In this document: piece after piece, positions 26,552-33,716 of the stretch
How positions within the stretch are numbered: position 1 is the first letter of the stretch
Layout: each line of letters starts with the position of its first letter
DNA from: Bacteroides acidifaciens
GTDB lineage: Bacteria; Bacteroidota; Bacteroidia; Bacteroidales; Bacteroidaceae
Length of the DNA stretch: 64,000 nucleotides
Assembly: GCF_903181435.1 (NCBI RefSeq)
Contig: NZ_CAEUHO010000001.1
Span: forward strand, 1,302,001-1,366,000
Reading direction: 5' to 3'
Program-made: the position numbers and the translations under genes
The notes under the pieces: generated by a model
Database searches by the model: none
Told to the model about the DNA's origin: nothing
What the model saw: only the letters and a program-made list of their open reading frames with translations

Positions 26552-28012
26552 CTATTCTGTTTCTTCATTCTTGGATTTTTCGGAGATAAGCAGGAGTTTG
26601 TCCCCTTCATGCAACTTCAGTGTTCCGTTGGGAATCAGGAACTCATCTCCACGTTTCACAATCATTACCAGTGTGCCTTTGGGAAGATTCATATCCTTTA
26701 ATGTATCAGCCTCTTCCAACATTTCACGAGTGACCGTCATATCACTAAGGTCGGAACCAATTTCTTCCGGCAGTTCGACGCCGAAGTCGTTGCCTGTCTT
26801 CTCCAAAGGTTCGGAGAGATGTAATAAACGTGCCACGAAAGAAATGGTCGTACCCTGTATGACCAGTGAAACAATCGTAATGAAGAACACTATATTAAAG
26901 ATGATATTCGAGCCTTCTACTCCCGCAACCACCGGATAGGTGGCAAAGATGATAGGAACCGCTCCGCGTAATCCTACCCACGACACGAAAAAACGTGACT
27001 TCATCGTGATTTTCCGGAAGGGGAGCAAGCAGAGGAACACACTTAACGGGCGACCGATAACAATCATGAATACACCGATAAGTAAGGCTACGACTGCCAC
27101 TTCCAGCATTTCGTGCGGATTGACAAGCAATCCGAGACAGAGGAACATAATGATTTGGAACAGCCAGGTCAGTCCGTCCATGAATGTATAGATTTCCTTG
27201 CGATGCATGATTTTGTTGTTTCCTACCATCATACCGGCGATATATACAGCCAGGTATCCGTTGCCTTTCAGCAAGTCGGTGATGGAGAAGGTAAAGAAGA
27301 CGAAAGCCAATAATAAAATAGGATATAATGCCTGGTTGTCAATATTGAGTTTGTTCAACATTAGGATAGCCAGTTTGCCGAGTATGTATCCGGCGGCGGC
27401 ACCTACAATAAACTGGATGAGAAAAGACGCTACGATAGCACCGACTCCCATACCTGCCGACTGGATAAACTGTATCAGGACAATGGTAAGCATATACGCC
27501 ATCGGGTCGTTACTTCCACTTTCCAACTCCAGCATGGGGCGGAGATTGTGCTTTAAGTTCATCTTCTGCGAACGGAGAATGGCGAATACCGAAGCCGAAT
27601 CCGTAGACGACATGGTAGCAGCCAATAGCAGGGAAGTGGTGATAGGTAAATAAATGTTCGTCCAACTCATGCCGGACAACCACCAGATAAAGAGTCCGGT
27701 GAAAAGAGCTGTAAGCAAAACTCCGACAGTGGAAAGCACGATACCGGGTCCCAGAATGGGTTTTATCTCTCTGAATTTCGTGTCCATACCACCCGAAAAC
27801 AGGATGATGCTTAAAGCGACCATACCGATGAATTGAGCCTCTTTGGCGTTATGGAACTGGAGTCCTAAACCGTCGCTTCCGAATATCATTCCCACTACAA
27901 GGAATAGTAATAAGGTGGGTACTCCAAAGCGGTATCCGGTCTTTCCAACGACTATGCTGACGAAAAGTAAGATAGAACCGATAAGTAAAGTGTTTTCTGC
28001 TGTAAATATCAT
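26552..28012 (-). CDS. K+/H+ antiporter, CPA1 type (NhaP2/CvrA-like)
   Basis: Integral membrane cation/proton antiporter, 486 aa, with about 12 hydrophobic segments. Family marks are FRFGVP-like TGYRFGVPTLLLFLVVG near the N-terminus, ILFSGGMDTKF (near residue 91) and the ESGSNDPMAYML ion-site helix (near 164). The C-terminal 90 or so residues form a TrkA_C-like regulatory domain (LPKGTLVMIVKRGDEFLIPNG). Such proteins export K+ or Na+ in exchange for protons for pH and ion homeostasis. It is monocistronic. The annotation as a potassium/proton antiporter relies on the family and the TrkA_C domain. Confidence 0.9.
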   Translation of the reverse strand: MIFTAENTLLIGSILLFVSIVVGKTGYRFGVPTLLLFLVVGMIFGSDGLGLQFHNAKEAQFIGMVALSIILFSGGMDTKFREIKPILGPGIVLSTVGVLLTALFTGLFIWWLSGMSWTNIYLPITTSLLLAATMSSTDSASVFAILRSQKMNLKHNLRPMLELESGSNDPMAYMLTIVLIQFIQSAGMGVGAIVASFLIQFIVGAAAGYILGKLAILMLNKLNIDNQALYPILLLAFVFFTFSITDLLKGNGYLAVYIAGMMVGNNKIMHRKEIYTFMDGLTWLFQIIMFLCLGLLVNPHEMLEVAVVALLIGVFMIVIGRPLSVFLCLLPFRKITMKSRFFVSWVGLRGAVPIIFATYPVVAGVEGSNIIFNIVFFITIVSLVIQGTTISFVARLLHLSEPLEKTGNDFGVELPEEIGSDLSDMTVTREMLEEADTLKDMNLPKGTLVMIVKRGDEFLIPNGTLKLHEGDKLLLISEKSKNEETE

Positions 28013-28217
28013 AGGAATATATTATAAAGTTATAAAATTGTCGTATTGGTTTTCACTGTGCGAAGTTACACATTATTAACAACAAATAAAAACCCTATTT
28101 GGATGTATTTTTGTCAAAAAAGGTAGTTAAATTGTCTAAAAGGGTTAATGGAAGCACCGGTAAGAAACTGATAGCTGTATAAACCGGCTCAAACGATACT
28201 GTTTATACAGGTTGTTG

Positions 28218-29531
28218 TTATTTGAATTTTAAAACAAATTTGGTTTCCTTGTCCGGTAGTAACGTAAGACTTCCGCCCGATAGGCGCATAATCTGACGCG
28301 AAATGCTCAGTCCGATTCCGCTGCCGCCTTCCTTGGTGGTAAAGAAAGGGATAAATATATGTTCGCCTATCTCTGGCGGGATTTGGGGACCATTATTCTT
28401 TATTTCAATTAGTATCTCTTCCGCATCATTGCAATAAGCCAGAATTTCAATTTTTCCGTCCGGCTGATTGCCGATAGCTTGAATGGCATTCTTCAAAAGA
28501 TTGATGACAACTTGGGAAATCAGGTTCTCGTCTGCATATACTATCAAATCCGCAGGTGAAATATCCATGTGGAAGAAGATATTTTCGCATGGGTTCTGAT
28601 GGCGGGCAAGTTCGACCATTCTCTCTATGAATGCCTTTACGTAGAATAAAGAGGGTTCGGGAGTCGGTATGCGCGTGAATTGCCGGTAAGATTCTACAAA
28701 AGAAAGCAGTCCTTTTCCGGTAGCGCTGATTGTTTGCAATCCATGATATATCTCTTCGTCTTTCTCTTCCGATATGGAAAGGAGAGTGTCGCAAAGTGAA
28801 GTGATGGGAGTTACTGAGTTCATTATTTCATGGGTAAGTACACGTGTCAGGCGAATCCATGAATCGATTTCTTTTTCGTCCAGTTCGGTATTGATGTCAT
28901 TCAAGGCGAGGATGCGCAGATGCTCTTTGCGCACGTTAATTTCTGAAACACGTATGGAGAGGTTGACTGTTCCCCGTTCGTTGTGGAAAGTTACCTGCAA
29001 CTTTTCTCCGGGACGGCAATTCTCTATCTTGCCCATCAATACGGCATCTACTTTACTCAATTGGCGGACATGCGTAAATATGTTCAGTCCGAGAAGCCGC
29101 AGGGCTTCTTTGTTTTTCTGATACACGGCTCCGTTGTCATTGAGCACTAACAGTCCGGTGCTGACAAAATCCAGAATCAGTTCATAGTATTTCTCCTGTT
29201 GTGCCGTTTCCGCTTTTACATTATATAAGATATGTCCCACCCGGTTGAGTGCCATATTGATTTGCCTGCTTTCCGCTGTTCCGTCTTCTTCGGGAAACCG
29301 GAAAGCGTTATCGTTATTTTCCAAAGCGTCAATCATAAAAAGCACTTGCTTGACATGATGACGATATAGCCGGATTTGCCATAAGATACTTAGAGCTAGC
29401 AGAATCGTACTGATGCCGAGCCCTGTATAATCTTTTTGAAAGCCCAACCAGGCAGTCAGTAGACAAGCACAGGCGCTTAATGCTATTCTGAACCAATATC
29501 GGTAGGTAAGTTGCCGGAAGAACTTTCTCAT
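28218..29531 (-). CDS. NtrB-like sensor histidine kinase
   Basis: Sensor kinase of 437 aa. Two N-terminal hydrophobic segments (about residues 14-46) are followed by a HAMP-like linker, a PAS-like domain (LILDFVSTGLLVLNDNGAVYQKN), the phosphoacceptor box LTHEIMNSVTPI (His near 240), and an ATPase domain with NLLKNAIQAIG and GGSGIGLSISRQIMRLSGG. It starts 13 bp after the NtrC-type regulator gene and should be its cognate kinase. There is no large periplasmic domain, so the signal may be cytosolic or sensed in the membrane. Confidence 0.9.
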   Translation of the reverse strand: MRKFFRQLTYRYWFRIALSACACLLTAWLGFQKDYTGLGISTILLALSILWQIRLYRHHVKQVLFMIDALENNDNAFRFPEEDGTAESRQINMALNRVGHILYNVKAETAQQEKYYELILDFVSTGLLVLNDNGAVYQKNKEALRLLGLNIFTHVRQLSKVDAVLMGKIENCRPGEKLQVTFHNERGTVNLSIRVSEINVRKEHLRILALNDINTELDEKEIDSWIRLTRVLTHEIMNSVTPITSLCDTLLSISEEKDEEIYHGLQTISATGKGLLSFVESYRQFTRIPTPEPSLFYVKAFIERMVELARHQNPCENIFFHMDISPADLIVYADENLISQVVINLLKNAIQAIGNQPDGKIEILAYCNDAEEILIEIKNNGPQIPPEIGEHIFIPFFTTKEGGSGIGLSISRQIMRLSGGSLTLLPDKETKFVLKFK

Positions 29532-29544
29532 AATCTGATTTTTA

Positions 29545-30888
29545 TCATAATCCGAACTTTTTCATCTTGTTATAGAGAGTCTGCCTTGTTATTCCCAGTT
29601 GGCTGGCAACAGCCGACAGGTTTCCAGCACAAGCGTCCAAGGCTTTTCGTATCATTTGTATTTCCATCTCTTCGAGCGTAGAAATGTTTTTCTCTTGAAT
29701 CCCTGTGCGGGATGGTACTGATAATTGAAACAATTCGGCAGGAATCAACGGATTGTCATTGATGATGACGACTTTTTCAATTACGTGTTCCAGTTCGCGG
29801 ATATTGCCATACCAGGGATGTGCTGTCAGTTTCTCTTTAGCTTCGGGTGTAAACTTCATCAAAGCCTTGTCATATTGCTTGCAGAAACGTACGATAAATC
29901 TTTCTGCAAGTGGGATAATATCCTCTTTCCGTTCCCGTAAGGGTGGTATTTCTACATGAATGGTATTGATGCGATAGAGTAAATCTTCCCGGAATTCACC
30001 TTTACCCACCATCTCTTGCAAGTCCCGGTTTGTAGCGCATATCAGCCGGATATCAATAGGGATAGGAGTATTGCTTCCTACACGTACGATGCTTCGGCGT
30101 TGGATGGCAGTCAACAGTTTGGCTTGCAGATGATAAGGCAAATTTCCTATTTCATCCAAAAACAGGGTGCTTTTGTCGGCAGACTCGAATTTGCCTGTGC
30201 GGTCGGCATGTGCATCCGTGAAAGAGCCTTTTACGTGTCCGAAAAGTTCACTTTCGAATAAGGATTCCGTGATAGTTCCCATATCGACGGCAATCATTTC
30301 TTTATGTCTACGGTTGGATAGGGAATGAATTTCACGTGCCAGCATTTCTTTTCCCGTTCCGTTCTCACCGGTTATCAGGATATTGGCATCGGTAACTGCA
30401 ACCTTTTCAATTAGCATACGGAGTTGCTGCATCACTTTGCTTTCTCCCCAGTACATAGCCGGGTGGCCAGGTTCTTCTTTTATACTCGTTTTCTTTCCGC
30501 GGGGTGTAGATGCGGCTGCGGCTTGTAGGGTGTCCACTAACTTTTGGTTATCCCAAGGCTTCACGATAAAGTCAGTAGCTCCTTCCTTAATCCCCCGGAT
30601 AGCCAGTTCAATATCTGCGTAAGCTGTAAAAAGTACGACCGGCAGTTCCGGGCGTACTTTCTTTATTTCATGCAACCAGAACAGCCCTTCATTGCCGGTA
30701 TTAATGCCCGATGTGAAATTCATATCCAGCAATATTACTTCCGGTTTCTCTTCCCGTATGGCACTTGCCAGTGTGACGGGAGAGGGGAGTGTGATAACTT
30801 TTGAGAAATAGCTTTTCAGAAGGATTTGTACAGCTGTCAGCACTCCCTTATTATCGTCTACAATGATGATTGTTCCTGCTTTACTCAT
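29545..30888 (-). CDS. Sigma-54-dependent NtrC-family response regulator
   Basis: Enhancer-binding protein of 447 aa with three domains: receiver (IIIVDDN; phosphoacceptor in VILLDMNF, near residue 57; VKPWDN switch), AAA+ ATPase (Walker A ITGENGTGKE; Walker B TLFLDEIGNLP; arginine-finger region CATNRDLQEM) and a C-terminal Fis-type helix-turn-helix (LSAVASQLGITRQTLYNKMK). The sigma-54 contact loop reads GSFTDA, not the usual GAFTGA. First gene of an operon with the NtrB-like kinase. Two TGTC/GACA palindromes and a -24/-12-like site upstream of the ABC operon (32736-32845) are its most likely target. Confidence 0.93.
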   Translation of the reverse strand: MSKAGTIIIVDDNKGVLTAVQILLKSYFSKVITLPSPVTLASAIREEKPEVILLDMNFTSGINTGNEGLFWLHEIKKVRPELPVVLFTAYADIELAIRGIKEGATDFIVKPWDNQKLVDTLQAAAASTPRGKKTSIKEEPGHPAMYWGESKVMQQLRMLIEKVAVTDANILITGENGTGKEMLAREIHSLSNRRHKEMIAVDMGTITESLFESELFGHVKGSFTDAHADRTGKFESADKSTLFLDEIGNLPYHLQAKLLTAIQRRSIVRVGSNTPIPIDIRLICATNRDLQEMVGKGEFREDLLYRINTIHVEIPPLRERKEDIIPLAERFIVRFCKQYDKALMKFTPEAKEKLTAHPWYGNIRELEHVIEKVVIINDNPLIPAELFQLSVPSRTGIQEKNISTLEEMEIQMIRKALDACAGNLSAVASQLGITRQTLYNKMKKFGL

Positions 30889-30908
30889 TTTCGTGTAAGT
30901 TTAAAACG

Positions 30909-30916
30909 CAAACTTA
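30909..30916 (-). promoter_or_regulatory. Putative -7 box (TAAGTTTG) within an inverted repeat, for the NtrC-type gene
   Basis: Minus-strand TAAGTTTG (30916 to 30909) lies 21 bp before the regulator start. It is inside the perfect inverted repeat GTAAGTTT (30895-30902)/AAACTTAC (30910-30917), a possible autoregulatory site. Confidence 0.4.
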
Positions 30917-30991
30917 CGAAAAAAGTAGTTTAGATTTCAATATTTGGATTTCAAAAAAATGAATTTCAAAATTTGTAACTCAAAAATGAAA

Positions 30992-31795
30992 TTACAGCCA
31001 TTGGAACTTTAATCCGAAGGATAGGCTGAGATAATCACGGGGACGTAGATAGCTATTAGGTACGGCGCTGACCAAGTAAAGGTCGCAAGTACTTATCTCA
31101 TAGAAGAAAGTCACAGACTTTGCCAGAAATCTGCGTTGCGGGTCAATATCATAAGTCAGCCGCTGCCCCATGAAAACATGGAAACGTACCTTGCTTGAGA
31201 AACCGTAGTAACCTTTCGGATAACGGTCGGGTTCATTTACCCAAAACCGGTCTCCGAATACCGTGTTCATATAAAGACCGCAGGTGAGCGGTTCCGTAGA
31301 GAATCCTTTTCCTATGTTGATGCTCCAAGGCATATAATTCTGCTTGAGCGTCATCGTCACTTTGGCTTTCTTTGAAGAGTATTTCGGAATAAATCCTAGC
31401 AATAAGTCTGTTTCCCATTGATTCCGCTTTCCATAATCCCATCCTGTGCCGAAAGAGAGCAATCCCATGTTTCCGGCATATTGTATTTTAGAATGAGTGG
31501 GGATAATCCTTTCCCAGTTTCTACGGAAACGGTGCACCCGGTTATCGTAACGGGTACGCTTCACTTCCTTGGGCGTGGCAGGCAATATGGAATCCGCTTT
31601 GATAATTGTAAATACGGAATCACCTGTATGGAAAGCAATGATTGAATCCGACTTGATGATAAAGCGGAGTGAGTCTGCCTTGTATGTGTCTATGACGGTA
31701 TCTGTCTTACAAGTGGCTGAAATCAGACCTGGGAACAGGAGAAGTATCGACAGCACTCCTGCCCGCAAGATATATTTAGTATTTAACCAGTTCAT
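30992..31795 (-). CDS. Exported outer-membrane beta-barrel-like protein, unknown function
   Basis: Protein of 267 aa with a signal peptide (hydrophobic residues about 11-26, ending near SATC), a basic linker (EVKRTRYDNRVHRFRRNW), then alternating hydrophobic/aromatic beta strands ending in a C-terminal aromatic (LSFGLKFQWL), as in outer membrane barrels. Family is not recognised. The start overlaps the 3' end of the metallophosphoesterase gene by 20 bp, so the two are translationally coupled. Function is unknown; the coupling suggests a shared envelope role. Confidence 0.75.
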   Translation of the reverse strand: MNWLNTKYILRAGVLSILLLFPGLISATCKTDTVIDTYKADSLRFIIKSDSIIAFHTGDSVFTIIKADSILPATPKEVKRTRYDNRVHRFRRNWERIIPTHSKIQYAGNMGLLSFGTGWDYGKRNQWETDLLLGFIPKYSSKKAKVTMTLKQNYMPWSINIGKGFSTEPLTCGLYMNTVFGDRFWVNEPDRYPKGYYGFSSKVRFHVFMGQRLTYDIDPQRRFLAKSVTFFYEISTCDLYLVSAVPNSYLRPRDYLSLSFGLKFQWL

Positions 31796-32579
31796 ATTCG
31801 TACTTTTCCGGAGTTATGGTAAATACCAGATAACTGCGGCAATCCATGCAGTCACTGGTGATATAATGTATTCCATCATCAAAAATCACATCATCCCGAT
31901 GGTGGTGAGTATGGGCGGCCGTGCAGAATTGTATTCCCGGATATTTGGTGACATAACGGTGAAACACTTTGGCTACATTGTCATTGAACACGTCCGTATA
32001 GGGTCGCGCGTGCATACTAATTACCGTCTTTTCAAACTCGTCCCTTCTGTCCTTTATCTCTTGCTCCATAAAGGTGAAATTCGGAACGGGTTCGGAATAA
32101 TCATATTCCAGTGCATTGGTATTCAGGCAGACAAACTTCACATTGCCCGCAATGAAAGAGAAATTGGTAGGGCCGAATACGGCTTTGTATGTTTCTTCCC
32201 CTGTGCCGAGGCAGTCATGATTTCCAATTAGGACCACATAAGGTACTTTAAGTCCATTCATAATATCTCGCTGCCAAAGAAACTCTTTCGTCACTCCGAA
32301 GTCACTCATGTCTCCGCCATGAATGACGAAATCAATATCATCCCGTTTATTAATCTCTTTCACAAACTCTTCCGTTTCGTCATACCAACGTTGTGAATCA
32401 CCCATGGTTACAAAACATAGTTTAGTCTTACCTTTGCAATTCGCTTCTATCTTTTCGATGTTGTGTGCATTGACATTTGTTTCGCCGCTGATTCGGACAT
32501 CGTACGGATGATAATCTATCATACTGCATCCGGAAAGTAACAGACACGACAAGAGCGCATATAAACTTTTTCTCATCAT
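31776..32579 (-). CDS. Calcineurin-like metallophosphoesterase lipoprotein
   Basis: Periplasm- or surface-anchored phosphoesterase of 267 aa. Lipoprotein signal LLSCLLLSGCSM (Cys near 18). Metallophosphoesterase motifs in order: MGDSQRW (replacing the usual D-x-H), HGGDMSD, GNHDCLG, MHARPYT and AAHTHHHRDD. In the first motif GDSQ replaces GDxH, which may change one metal ligand. The gene is transcribed away from the ABC operon and shares its upstream region. Substrate unknown. Confidence 0.88.
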   Translation of the reverse strand: MMRKSLYALLSCLLLSGCSMIDYHPYDVRISGETNVNAHNIEKIEANCKGKTKLCFVTMGDSQRWYDETEEFVKEINKRDDIDFVIHGGDMSDFGVTKEFLWQRDIMNGLKVPYVVLIGNHDCLGTGEETYKAVFGPTNFSFIAGNVKFVCLNTNALEYDYSEPVPNFTFMEQEIKDRRDEFEKTVISMHARPYTDVFNDNVAKVFHRYVTKYPGIQFCTAAHTHHHRDDVIFDDGIHYITSDCMDCRSYLVFTITPEKYEYELVKY

Positions 32580-32735
32580 AATTATAATAATATAGTTTAG
32601 AAAACTTTTAGCGAAGATATAGTTTTCGAATGAAACAACGATGGTCTAGTATGGAAAATAGGAAAAAAAGAACAATAAAGAAGTGTAAATATCAATTTAT
32701 AGCTCTTTATGAGAGAGAACAGAACTATTGTACTT
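32580..32735. other. Start of the intergenic region between divergent operons
   Basis: An AT-rich stretch upstream of the metallophosphoesterase. On the minus strand TATCTTCG (around 32608-32615) is one base from a -7 box. No gene is visible. The remainder of the 448-bp gap holds the operator, the sigma-54-like promoter and a permease relic, listed separately. Confidence 0.4.
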
Positions 32736-32786
32736 TGTCTAATTATTAGACACTACTGTCTAATAATTAGACAAATAATGTCTTAT
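32736..32786 (+). promoter_or_regulatory. Twin 17-bp palindromes, candidate enhancer for the NtrC-type regulator
   Basis: TGTCTAATTATTAGACA (32736-32752) and TGTCTAATAATTAGACA (32757-32773) are perfect 8-bp-arm palindromes around a central base, the second being the reverse complement of the first. They start 21 bp apart, two helical turns. A further half-site TGTCTTAT starts at 32779. The TGTC...GACA form is typical for NtrC-family sites. They lie roughly 90-110 bp before the inferred start site. Confidence 0.65.
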
Positions 32787-32827
32787 GGAGAAAAATGTAA
32801 CTGGCTGATAACTAAAAGAAAAAGACT

Positions 32828-32845
32828 TTGGCATGTTTTCTGTTT
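32828..32845 (+). promoter_or_regulatory. Candidate sigma-54 (-24/-12) promoter of the ABC operon
   Basis: TTGGCATG, four bases, then CTGTTT gives GG (32830-32831), ten bases, GT (32842-32843). The sigma-54 consensus is GG-N10-GC, so the -12 element deviates by one base. The location downstream of the twin palindromes supports the call. Confidence 0.45.
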
Positions 32846-32875
32846 TTCTATGTACGAATATAACAAAATAAAAAA

Positions 32876-32974
32876 ATGATGAGGCACTTTTATTATACCG
32901 TTCAACTATTTCGCTTTTGTAGAAAAGAGATAGCTATTCGTAAAGTGAATGGTGCGGATACTTTCGGTATATAG
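32876..32974 (+). pseudogene. Relic of a FtsX-type ABC permease: N- and C-terminal ends fused by deletion
   Basis: A 32-codon frame. The first 13 residues (MMRHFYYTVQLFR) resemble the start of the intact permease at 33717 (MRQIYYTIRTLLR). The following KEIAIRKVNGAD matches KEIAIRKVNGAE of the same permease near its C-terminal FtsX domain (35749-35784), and the DNA there is nearly identical. So a former permease gene of about 770 codons has lost its middle by an in-frame deletion and ends at a TAG soon after. It sits directly after the inferred promoter and before the ATPase gene. Confidence 0.7.
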
Positions 32975-33027
32975 TATTGCAAATGAATAACTGTGATATA
33001 TTGAAATATAATAAAAATAAAGAGATT

Positions 33028-33702
33028 ATGATTAAGATTGAAAACGTCAGTAAAGTATTCCGTACTTCCGAAGTGGAGACGGTCGCGTTGAATCATGTCA
33101 ATGTTGAAGTGAAAGAAGGAGAATTTGTAGCCATTATGGGACCTTCGGGGTGTGGCAAATCCACCTTGTTGAATATCCTCGGACTGTTGGATAATCCTAC
33201 CGAAGGCTCGTATCTGTTGATGGGGCAGGAAGTTGCCGGACTGAAAGAAAAGGAACGTACCCATGTGCGCAAGGGTAAATTAGGCTTCGTATTCCAGAGT
33301 TTCAACCTGATAGACGAACTGAATGTCTATGAGAATGTGGAACTTCCGCTCACTTACCTGGGGCTTAAAGCGTCAGAACGTCGGCGAATGGTAGAAGATA
33401 TTCTGAAACGAATGAGTCTCAGCCACCGTGCCAAACACTTTCCGCAGCAGCTTTCCGGTGGTCAGCAACAGCGTGTTGCCATTGCCCGTGCTGTTGTCAC
33501 TAACCCTAAATTAATTCTTGCCGATGAGCCTACGGGTAATCTTGACTCCAAGAACGGTGCGGAAGTAATGAATCTGTTGACTGAACTGAATAAGGAAGGA
33601 ACTACCATTATTATGGTGACCCACTCACAACACGATGCAAGCTTTGCTCATCGTACTGTGCATTTATTCGACGGAAGTATCGTAGCAAGTGTAACGGCAT
33701 AA
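33028..33702 (+). CDS. ABC transporter ATPase (MacB/LolD type)
   Basis: Cytosolic ATPase subunit of 224 aa. Walker [11 protein letters not shown] loop [11 protein letters not shown], signature LSGGQQQR, Walker [14 protein letters not shown] and H-loop VTHSQHD are all intact. The characteristic [13 protein letters not shown] places it in the LolD/MacB/FtsE group that energises FtsX-fold permeases. The ATG at 33028 (start of [10 protein letters not shown]) is preferred; a longer frame begins at 32977. It is 14 bp ahead of the permease gene and presumably under control of the sigma-54-like promoter upstream. Confidence 0.95.
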   Translation: MIKIENVSKVFRTSEVETVALNHVNVEVKEGEFVAIMGPSGCGKSTLLNILGLLDNPTEGSYLLMGQEVAGLKEKERTHVRKGKLGFVFQSFNLIDELNVYENVELPLTYLGLKASERRRMVEDILKRMSLSHRAKHFPQQLSGGQQQRVAIARAVVTNPKLILADEPTGNLDSKNGAEVMNLLTELNKEGTTIIMVTHSQHDASFAHRTVHLFDGSIVASVTA

Positions 33703-33716
33703 ACAATGCATCAGCA

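Noticed and set aside
32977..33027. N-terminal extension of the ABC ATPase
   Set aside because: The 17 extra codons are not part of the family; the ATG at 33028 starts the conserved region.
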